Shown here: positions 40,927 through 47,474 of the stretch, piece after piece
How positions within the stretch are numbered: position 1 is the stretch's first letter
Layout of the letters: every line of letters begins with the position of its first letter
From: JBFLYN01 sp040756655
GTDB taxonomy: Bacteria > Bacillota > Sulfobacillia > UBA8153
Length of the DNA stretch: 47,474 nt
Direction: 5' to 3'
Assembly (NCBI GenBank): GCA_040756655.1
Contig: JBFLYN010000026.1
Span: forward strand, 1 to 47,474
Translations under genes and position numbers: made by a program
Notes under the pieces: generated by a model
The model's input: the letters and a program-made list of their open reading frames with translations, nothing else
Told to the model about the DNA's origin: nothing
Database searches by the model: none

Positions 40927-42228
40927 TTGGTAACAGCACCTTCTCTATGGGGCCTCATCCCGCTGGTCATCTTCATCATCCTGGTGTTCAAGGGCTGGAA
41001 CCCCATTGCGTCCATCGTTACCTCCATGATCGTGGGGGCCGTCATGAGCGGCCAGAACCTGCCGGCCATCGCCAGGTCCATCCAGGGTGGCACAGGCTCA
41101 TTCTTGGCCTACGTGGGCCTGATCATCATGGCCGGGGGCGGGCTAGGGAAGATCGCCGAACGCACCGGCGTGGCCAGAAACCTGGTGCGGTTCGTGATGC
41201 GCCGGGTGGGCATAGACAGCCCCACCAAGACCATCATCGGCACCATGATGGCTTCGGCCCTCATGGTGGCCTTGCTGGGCACGCTGGCGGGCGCCAACGC
41301 CATCATCGCCCCGGTGGTCATCCCCATCATGGCGGCAGCAGGTGTATCATCATCAGTGGCGGCAGTGTTGTTCCAGGGAGCCGGGGCTACCGGCTTGTTC
41401 CTGGGACCCTTCACTCCGCCCATGGTCACGCTCATGCAGCTGACCGGGCTTACCTACACCCAGGTGCTGCTGGCCGCGGGCATCCCCATCTCCATCCTGC
41501 TCTGGGTGACCACCTATATCTACGCCCAGAAGATCCGGACCAAGTCCCTGGAAAACTGGGCCTATTCCGAGGAAGACATGAAGGCCCTCAGCGGGCAAGC
41601 CGGTGACGAGTCCCCCGTTTCCAAGCAGGCCACTGCGGCCTTCCTCGTCACCTTGCTGGGTCTTATCGTCTACGGCATACACATCAAGGGCGGGGCCACC
41701 TTTGCTATCCTGGTGATCATGGCCACAGCCGTGGTGACCGGCCTGGCCGGGCGCATGCACCCTAACAAGATCGCCGAAGCCTTCACCGACGGCGCCAAGC
41801 CCCTGGTGTGGCTGTTCCTCCAGTTTGTCCTGTTTACGCCGTTCATGGCGTACATTGAGAACATGGGCGCCTTCCAAGCGCTGGCCAACCTGTTTATGCC
41901 GCTGGTGGAGACCGGCGGGCGCCCGGCCCTGGTCTCGCTGGCCACCATCATCGGGGTGGTAGGTGTGCCGGGCGCTGCAGTGGCCCAGAAAGTGGTCATC
42001 AACCAGATGTTTGCCACGCTCGTGCAGGGACTGGCCGTTCCCATGAGCCTTTGGGTCATAGTGCTGCTGGTGGGTTCGCAGATCACATCTTTCCTGTACC
42101 CCACCGGCGACACCCTGGGTGCCATGGGGTTGGCCCGCTCGGGCGACCTCAAGAACATGATCATCTTCGGTGTGGTCGCCACCGTACCCCCGGTTCTGTA
42201 TGTGGTCCTGAGGGCGTTCCTGTTCTAA
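40927..42228 (+). CDS. Ion-transporter-superfamily permease (GntP/CitMHS/NhaC-like)
   Basis: The 433-residue protein has about eleven to twelve helices. Hallmark stretches are GTMMASALMVALLGTLAGANAIIAPVVIPIMAAAGVSSS and QGAGATGLFLGPFTPPMVTLMQLTG in the first half, and SLATIIGVVGVPGAAVAQKVVINQMFATLV in the second, the repeated re-entrant pattern of the superfamily. The substrate cannot be assigned; organic acids or small amides are plausible. TTG 40927 follows AAGGAGGAAC at eight bases. It is the first gene of a three-gene operon with a beta-lactamase-fold hydrolase and a regulator. It is divergent from the SOS cassette, so the LexA sites lie in the shared spacer. Confidence 0.8.
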   Translation: MVTAPSLWGLIPLVIFIILVFKGWNPIASIVTSMIVGAVMSGQNLPAIARSIQGGTGSFLAYVGLIIMAGGGLGKIAERTGVARNLVRFVMRRVGIDSPTKTIIGTMMASALMVALLGTLAGANAIIAPVVIPIMAAAGVSSSVAAVLFQGAGATGLFLGPFTPPMVTLMQLTGLTYTQVLLAAGIPISILLWVTTYIYAQKIRTKSLENWAYSEEDMKALSGQAGDESPVSKQATAAFLVTLLGLIVYGIHIKGGATFAILVIMATAVVTGLAGRMHPNKIAEAFTDGAKPLVWLFLQFVLFTPFMAYIENMGAFQALANLFMPLVETGGRPALVSLATIIGVVGVPGAAVAQKVVINQMFATLVQGLAVPMSLWVIVLLVGSQITSFLYPTGDTLGAMGLARSGDLKNMIIFGVVATVPPVLYVVLRAFLF

Positions 42229-42299
42229 GGCTGTACGAAAGCCGGGGGCGGCACTCCGCCCCCGGGCAATTCCATCTTGCCAGGAAGGCGGGTGGCCCC

Positions 42300-43103
42300 A
42301 TGTCCGGCACATTCACTCTGGAGCGCCGGCTCCGGGAGATCATCTCTTCCATCCCCGGGCAGGCGGCAGTGGCCGTTACCTGTGGATCCTGGGAGTTTTC
42401 CCACCAGCACCATGCCCGGTTGCCGGCGGCCAGCATCATCAAGCTCCTCATACTCCTGGAAGCCTTCCGGGCCCAAGCGGCCGGCAGGTTGGACCTGGAC
42501 GCCCCGGTCCCGGTAAGAGCCGCGGACCTGGTGGGCGGCATGGGCGTGCTGGCCCGGCTGCGGAGCGTGGCTGAGCTTTCGCTGCGGGACCTGGCTTCGC
42601 TCATGATCATGGTAAGTGACAACACCGCCACCAACCTGGTCATCGACGCCGTGGGCATGGACCGGGTCAACCAGCTGGCCGGGGAACTTGGACTGGCGGC
42701 CACTTCGTTGCAGCGCAGGATGATGGACTTCGAGGCACGGGCCCGGGGCTTGGACAACTACACCAGCGCCGCCGATACGGTGCGGATCCTCCAGGCCATC
42801 TGGAACGGCAACCTCACCGGGTACCAGGGCCGCGACGCCATGCTGGATATCCTCCGTCACCAGCAATTCAACCACAAGCTTCCGGCCCGCTTTGCCCAAG
42901 TGACACCGGGTGACCCGGTGCTGGCCCACAAGACGGGCGAGCTGCCGGGCATCGAGCACAACGCCGGCATCATCGAAAAGCCGGGACTGCCGCTTTTTGT
43001 GGCGGTGCTCACCACGGGCCTGGCATCCAACCACGCCGGGCAACAGGCCATTGCCTACATGGGCGAAGCGCTGTTCAACTGGGCCACAGCGACCCTGGAA
43101 TAG
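42300..43103 (+). CDS. Class-A beta-lactamase-fold serine hydrolase, cytoplasmic
   Basis: The active-site motifs are all present: S-I-I-K (Ser45-Lys48 in PAASIIKLLIL), S-D-N (Ser106 in VSDNTATN), a Glu in FEARARGLDN where class A enzymes have E-x-x-L-N, and K-T-G (Lys211 in AHKTGELPG). There is no signal peptide, so it works in the cytoplasm and is unlikely to be a resistance enzyme. It may hydrolyse an amide or ester brought in by the permease. ATG 42300 is chosen over the longer frame, which overlaps the permease gene. It lies between the permease and the regulator, 40 bases before the latter. Confidence 0.88.
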   Translation: MSGTFTLERRLREIISSIPGQAAVAVTCGSWEFSHQHHARLPAASIIKLLILLEAFRAQAAGRLDLDAPVPVRAADLVGGMGVLARLRSVAELSLRDLASLMIMVSDNTATNLVIDAVGMDRVNQLAGELGLAATSLQRRMMDFEARARGLDNYTSAADTVRILQAIWNGNLTGYQGRDAMLDILRHQQFNHKLPARFAQVTPGDPVLAHKTGELPGIEHNAGIIEKPGLPLFVAVLTTGLASNHAGQQAIAYMGEALFNWATATLE

Positions 43104-43143
43104 CCGGGTCCAGCGCCGAAGAGCCGGACTGGAGGTGGCAGAT

Positions 43144-44433
43144 GTGAGTATCGTAGTGGGGGTGATAGGCACCCATCAGACGGTATCGGGTGTCCTCCAG
43201 CAGGGGCACAGTGTCCCGGGAGTGACGCTGTTGCCCCTTCCTTACGCCTCTGAACAGGAAGCTCCCGACCTGCTGGCCGCCGAGCGCCACCGCCTTCACG
43301 CCGTGCTCTACGCCGGGCCCATCCCTTACGCCATAAACCGGGCCCACGGGCACTGGGGAGTCCCGGCGACTTACGTCCCTTTTACCGGTAGCGCCTTTCT
43401 CAAGGGCCTGTTGGCCGCCGAACGTGCAGGAATGGACCTGGGGCGCTTGAGCATCGACACCCTTAGCCCGGCCGCAGTGACCGAGACCTATACCGACCTG
43501 GGACTAGACTGCCAGGGCGTGCACGTCCTCGAGTATGTCCCGGGGATGCGGGCAAAAGATTTGGTGGAGTTCCACTACCGGCATTGGGCCGGTGGAACGG
43601 CCTGCGGCGGCTTGACCTTCCTGAAGACGGCCTACGACGAGCTTGCGGCCCTGGGTGTGCCGGTGGTGAGGCAGACGGCAGCTCCCGGCGCCATCCGGGC
43701 CGCCCTGCGTATGGCCCGCACCATGGGAGAATCAGCCGTGTTCCGTCACAAGAACATCGCCGTGGGCATCTTGCATCTACACGGCATGGGCGAGCTATCC
43801 CTCAGGCACGACTGGGAGTACGGGTTCCAGGAGGCCAAGCTCAGGGTCCACGAGGCGCTGTTGGAGTTTTCCCGCCGCATCAGCGCTTCGCTGGTGCCTC
43901 TGGGCCCGGACCAGTATGCCTTCTACACCACCCGGGGGGCCGTCGAAGAGCAGCTACAGGCCGGCCTGGAACTGCCGGATCTGGCCCACCTTCTGGACCG
44001 CCGCTTTAGAGGTGTCCGCCTGGGACTGGGATTCGGCCACACCGTGCACCAGGCAGAGAAGCACGCCCGGTCGGCGCTGCTGCGCGCCGGGGAGCACGGG
44101 GATAACTGCTCGTTCTTGGTGACCGAGGACGGGGCCGTCACCGGGCCCCTGGGTCCTGGGCCCAGCTCTCCGGCAGCCGAGGCTCACCGGGAGGAACTGG
44201 CCCAGGCTTGCGGCTTGAGCGTGGCCACCCTCAACCGCATCCGGGCGCTGGCCGCACGCAACGGCACTCCCATTCTTACCGTTGCCGACCTGGCGCGGGA
44301 GTTGAGCCTGAGTAGGCGGTCGGCCCAGCGCATCGTCACCAGCCTGACCCAGGGTGGAGCCGCGCGGCCCGCCGGGCGCCGGCGGCCGGCCGGGCGGGGC
44401 CGCCCGCAGGTAACCTACGAGTTGCTGCTGTAG
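43144..44433 (+). CDS. Transcriptional regulator with degenerate cyclase-like domain and C-terminal HTH
   Basis: The 429-residue protein starts at GTG 43144, with GGAGG eight bases upstream. The N-terminal 150 residues (VVGVIGTHQTVSG, LLPLPYASEQEAPDLL, VLYAGPIPYAIN) form a sensor-like alpha/beta region. The middle (VRLGLGFGHTVHQAEKHARSAL, then DGAVTGPLGPG) resembles the catalytically dead nucleotide-cyclase/GTP-cyclohydrolase-III fold used by some regulators. The last 60 residues are a winged HTH (VADLARELSLSRRSAQRIVTSL) with a basic tail. It probably controls the permease and the hydrolase and senses their substrate. Codon use matches its neighbours. Confidence 0.72.
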   Translation: MSIVVGVIGTHQTVSGVLQQGHSVPGVTLLPLPYASEQEAPDLLAAERHRLHAVLYAGPIPYAINRAHGHWGVPATYVPFTGSAFLKGLLAAERAGMDLGRLSIDTLSPAAVTETYTDLGLDCQGVHVLEYVPGMRAKDLVEFHYRHWAGGTACGGLTFLKTAYDELAALGVPVVRQTAAPGAIRAALRMARTMGESAVFRHKNIAVGILHLHGMGELSLRHDWEYGFQEAKLRVHEALLEFSRRISASLVPLGPDQYAFYTTRGAVEEQLQAGLELPDLAHLLDRRFRGVRLGLGFGHTVHQAEKHARSALLRAGEHGDNCSFLVTEDGAVTGPLGPGPSSPAAEAHREELAQACGLSVATLNRIRALAARNGTPILTVADLARELSLSRRSAQRIVTSLTQGGAARPAGRRRPAGRGRPQVTYELLL

Positions 44434-45415
44434 TGGGACAGCCGCCAGAGATCGACTGAACCGGGGGGCGACCGCACACGCCGAACACCGTGTCGGGTAT
44501 ACCGCGTGGGGCTGGCCTCTTTACTCTAGATTGTAGGTTTGTGTACGTTATGGTACAGCCATGACCTACGCATCGCCACTGGGGTCCCCCTTCCATCTAT
44601 TCGAGTTCAGCCGGATCTAGCGTGATCAAAGTGTATATCTGTTGCAGACTGTAGAGCCTCATGGACTCCTCGTAGACGCACGAGCCTGGACCAGCCTGCG
44701 GTACCCATGAGCTCGTCGGGACAGTTCCGGCTGCTCGGCCTGACCGCGGGTCCGTCTGCAGCGTAGCGGCGCGCGACTGCACATCAACAAGGCCCGTTCT
44801 AATGTCATGGGGGAAGGATGGCGAGTTAACGCTCTACTTTACCCGGCCATCCTGAATCACCACAAAGGCAATCGGGTCTTGACACAAGGACACAAAACGC
44901 ACAACAGTGGCCGCGCGTGATGTCGTAGGGATGCATTCTACTCCTCGGTGTTAGCTCAGGTAAGCACATCCTAGGCCAGCCATAGCCACAACACGCGCTG
45001 GCATGATGGAGCTGAAACCAGACGGGAACAAGTTTCGGGGTGAACAGACCTCGGTAGATCGGTGCTCTACATTACCAGGCATTTGGATCGTTTCCGCAGA
45101 TTGGTAACACTGCCTGTGTCTAGAAACACGATAGCCGCCATCTCGCGGTGGCGTCAAGGCACTTTGTCTGATCCCGGGTTGGCACTAACGATCTCAGTGT
45201 CAAAGTGGTGTGCAAATCCACCCCCAAGGACGAGCCCCCCAGTTCCGACCGGGTTAACGAGGGCATGGGCCTTGGGGTCGTTGTGCGTTGACCCAAGCGC
45301 GGCGAATTCGGGATTCCCTCGTCCTTCCCGCTTGGTAGACGTCGAAGTGTACGGGGCCGCCGAACTAGGCTCTTAGCAGGCGTCCCCGGTCGCCCCCCTC
45401 AGCACACAGCTAACT
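44434..45415. other. Long spacer without recognisable genes
   Basis: About 980 bases carry no ORF with a ribosome site or a protein I recognise on either strand. The base composition is visibly less GC-rich than the surrounding genes. A possible -35 TTGACA lies near 44879 and a short inverted repeat GGATGGC/GGCCATCC near 44815-44850. It may be a decayed insertion or a region holding an unknown RNA. Confidence 0.5.
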
Positions 45416-46384
45416 CTATTCCTCCAGCGCCCTGGCCACCGCTTCCATGGCCTGGTCTTCAATCTGGCCACACTTCCGCGCCACTTCCAGCACTTCCGCC
45501 GCGGTCGCAGGACTGACGGCTTCCCCCTGGGGGAATGGGACGAGCCCGGTCATGCGCTTGAGCCCAGCGGAGACTTCCCGGTACAGGGCCGCGGGAACTT
45601 CCAAACCGGTGATCTCCCGGGATTCCCGGCACAGATCGTCCAAGAATCCCGCCACCATCGCCTTGGCGTCGGCGTATACCGCCAGGAGGTAACTCAGGCC
45701 GAAACTGTTGAAGTCTCCCTTTTCCAGGGCCCGGGCCAAGTACTGGTAGGCCTTGCGGCCGCTGGCATACAGACCGGCACCGGTCCTGTGGTGATGCTCC
45801 TTATTCCACTCGCCCACAGCATACTCCAGGGCATCACGGTACACCTTCTCCGGGTCCACCGGTACCCGCTCCAGGAATACCTGGTAGAAGAGAACGGGCA
45901 CCTCCGACCTGCCCAGGTTAGTGTAGAGGAGTGGATCGCACGGGCGGCCGCAGCATTCCTCCACCAGCAAGACCCCATCACCGTCATCGTAACCCCGGAC
46001 GATGCCGAACTCCAAGAGCGGGGTGGGTGCCCAGATGACCACGCCCACGCCCCGGTCGATGGATGCCTTGATGCGCCGGACGGCGGTTTCCTGTACCGAT
46101 TTGAAGGTGTTGAGCCTGGCGTCGTTGACCGCGAGGAACACCTCGGAATGAATGCCGATGCGGTCCATCATGGTAAAGTGCTCTGCGGGCCAGTCATAGA
46201 CGGTGACCGAGCTGGGGCACAGTTCTTGGTGGACGATGAAGTGAAAGGCCATGCCCGTGCTCCCCATGAGCTGGTGCATGGGTCCTTCCCAGAGCCCCGC
46301 CGCGCTGAGAACTCCGTGGACGCTGGCCATGTAAGATGTCCAGGTACAGCCCACCTTGATGCCGGGTAGTGATTTCCTTGCCAC
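45416..46384 (-). CDS. BtrH-like papain-fold protein
   Basis: The N-terminus VGCTWTSYMASVHGVLSAAG places a Cys before a helix, and GMAFHFIVHQELCPSS follows about 30 residues later. A later segment GVGVVIWAPTPLLEFGIVRGYDDG has the Asp/His-like strand of the family. This matches the BtrH_N domain of butirosin-type amino-acyl transfer proteins and their unstudied relatives. The C-terminal 140 residues are helical (REITGLEVPAALYREV), possibly a DUF4872-like part. GTG 46384 has AAGGAG nine bases upstream. The upstream WYL gene on the same strand may regulate it. Active-site His and Asp cannot be set with certainty. Confidence 0.6.
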   Translation of the reverse strand: MARKSLPGIKVGCTWTSYMASVHGVLSAAGLWEGPMHQLMGSTGMAFHFIVHQELCPSSVTVYDWPAEHFTMMDRIGIHSEVFLAVNDARLNTFKSVQETAVRRIKASIDRGVGVVIWAPTPLLEFGIVRGYDDGDGVLLVEECCGRPCDPLLYTNLGRSEVPVLFYQVFLERVPVDPEKVYRDALEYAVGEWNKEHHHRTGAGLYASGRKAYQYLARALEKGDFNSFGLSYLLAVYADAKAMVAGFLDDLCRESREITGLEVPAALYREVSAGLKRMTGLVPFPQGEAVSPATAAEVLEVARKCGQIEDQAMEAVARALEE

Positions 46385-46448
46385 CTACGCTCACTCCTTT
46401 GCGTGTTGCTTACCTTCATTATGCCGGGCGGGGGATGACATATAGTGT

Positions 46449-47336
46449 CTACCCCAGGTGGCGACGGTGAATTTCTTCCAGGAGCTCGCGCAGTCGTTGG
46501 CGGAGCCAGGTGGGCCAGACTATAGAAAAGCCGGGACCGGTCCGGAATAGCTGGGTGATCAGCTCCTCTGAGCGGAAGAAGCGGATCCGGTACAAGCCTT
46601 CGCCGGCCGGTTCGAGCGCCATCGAGAAATTCCCCGGGCCGGGGGAGCCGGGCAGGCGGACGAGGGCAGTGTAGGGCTCCCAGGTCCCGGTCCCGTCCGT
46701 GGATGGAACGGGCTTCGGCAACCTGTAATGCTCGTCCAGTTCCCGCACTGCCCGCACCCGGTCGAGCCATAGGCAGGCGGTCTCTCCGCCCGGGTCCCAC
46801 GCACCGGCCACGCAGGCCCGGCCCTGCCGGGAGGAAACCCGGTGGGGCAGAAACGCCCGGGTGACGGTGAGATTTGACGGCAAAAGATACGTTACCTCTA
46901 CCTTGCGCCCCCGGGCCATGGCTTGCTGTAAGGCCTCAAAAGCCACGGCGGCCCGGCTCCCGGGTGTGAACACGGGCAGGCCGCCATCACCGGCGCTGGT
47001 CTTTTCCGGATTCGCCAGCCGGGCAAAGAGCCCGGCCAGCCGGGCGGCCTGGTTTCCGCCGGCTTCCCGGTACAGGTGGGCCAAGAGGCCCAAGGTCCGT
47101 CTTTCCTCGCCCGAGATGAAATGGGGCGGCAGCGCAAAGCCTTCTTCGGAGTAGAAGTAGCCGTTTTTCTGCGGCGAATACTCAAGCGGGGCGCCCATGG
47201 AATACTTCAGGTACTCGATATCCCGGGCGGCCTGGCGCGTGGAGATCTCGAACCTCCTGGCGATGGTGCGGGAGTTGGGGTAGCGCCCGGCGCGGACCTC
47301 AGCATCAATCCAGCTGATGCGGTGGAGGTTGCTCAT
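46449..47336 (-). CDS. HTH-WYL domain transcriptional regulator
   Basis: The N-terminal HTH (SRTIARRFEISTRQAARDIEYLK) is the DeoR/YafY type. The WYL domain follows from about residue 135 (EALQQAMARGRKVEVTYL, then HRVSSRQGRACVAGAWDPGGE and WLDRVRAVREL). A WCX-like end (RIRFFRSEELITQLFRTGPGFSIVWPT) closes the protein at 295 residues. WYL proteins usually sense nucleotides or DNA ends. ATG 47336 lies after GGGCGG. The BtrH-like gene is just downstream by 64 bases and is the likely target. Confidence 0.88.
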   Translation of the reverse strand: MSNLHRISWIDAEVRAGRYPNSRTIARRFEISTRQAARDIEYLKYSMGAPLEYSPQKNGYFYSEEGFALPPHFISGEERRTLGLLAHLYREAGGNQAARLAGLFARLANPEKTSAGDGGLPVFTPGSRAAVAFEALQQAMARGRKVEVTYLLPSNLTVTRAFLPHRVSSRQGRACVAGAWDPGGETACLWLDRVRAVRELDEHYRLPKPVPSTDGTGTWEPYTALVRLPGSPGPGNFSMALEPAGEGLYRIRFFRSEELITQLFRTGPGFSIVWPTWLRQRLRELLEEIHRRHLG

Positions 47337-47474
47337 GGGTGCACCGCCCTATCTCCGGTTTGTGAAGACTATCTAGTTGTTACGACTTCTTTCATAGGTT
47401 TTCGTGGATGTCAGTATCCGCAACCTTGGGTGGTATAGCCCACAGTATCGCCTTCGGCGAACCCTATCAGCTCT
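47337..47474. other. Right edge upstream of the WYL gene
   Basis: This 138-base stretch carries the leader of the WYL gene. A small hairpin TCGCC/GGCGA over TTC sits near 47449-47461. Nothing further can be supported at the edge. Confidence 0.4.

Noticed and set aside
47430..47474. CRISPR repeat at the right edge
   Set aside because: A small palindrome is seen only once, without a second repeat or spacer.

Overview
The window looks like a chromosomal segment of a GC-rich, spore-forming Bacillota (Clostridia-type) bacterium. The evidence is a protein with three SPOCS (DUF3794) repeats, a Spo0E-like phosphatase, a NagE-type PTS permease, a 2[4Fe-4S] ferredoxin, ECF transport, strong AGGAGG-type ribosome binding sites with many GTG/TTG starts, and a LexA box of the Gram-positive CGAAC-N4-GTTYG type. 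I cannot name the genus. The long antisense ORFs are composition shadows of a high-GC genome.

Layout. 1-1095: 3' part of an IS1634-type transposase running off the left edge. 1361-1582: tRNA-Asp and tRNA-Val on the minus strand behind a near-consensus sigma-A promoter. 1994-6119: MFS permease, a conserved unknown protein, an orphan OmpR-type regulator, and a membrane protein joining a PlsY-like domain to a NodB deacetylase. 6313-10559: S9 peptidase, MBL-fold protein and YeiH-type permease. 10649-11420: His/Cys-rich protein and PadR regulator with a visible operator. 11677-13498: Fe-S flavoprotein, Spo0E-like protein, SH3 protein. 13558-16755: two-component system and exported protein. 16769-17746: K+ channel with an amber codon in its pore. 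17857-20807: CAP-domain and SPOCS/SH3 proteins. 20946-24005: glycosyltransferase facing a DltD-like/MBOAT/DltX-like operon. 24166-27289: small protein, decayed HAD gene, ferredoxin, DMT transporter, two unknowns and a NifU-type scaffold.

27394-33897 is one minus-strand run: membrane coiled-coil protein, DUF1257 (Ycf35 family), DUF2997, a short ORF, a TnpB/IS605 remnant, a Ycf46-like AAA ATPase, a ChbG deacetylase and a PTS IICBA permease. 33947-36156 carries an AIR-synthase-like protein, an ECF S component and an RsmD homologue lacking its catalytic motif. 36122-40775 is an SOS mutagenesis cassette (ImuB-like, DUF6504, DnaE2) behind a promoter with two LexA-type boxes. 40927-44433 is a divergent permease/beta-lactamase-fold hydrolase/regulator operon. 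44434-45415 has no recognisable gene. 45416-47336 holds a BtrH-like protein and a WYL regulator.

The most interesting items are the in-frame amber codon in the K+ channel filter region, the partial dlt-like operon with an overlooked 37-residue DltX-like gene, the DUF1257/DUF2997/AAA module interrupted by a TnpB remnant, the LexA-controlled imuB-dnaE2 cassette without imuA in the window, the PlsY-NodB fusion and the altered RsmD motif.
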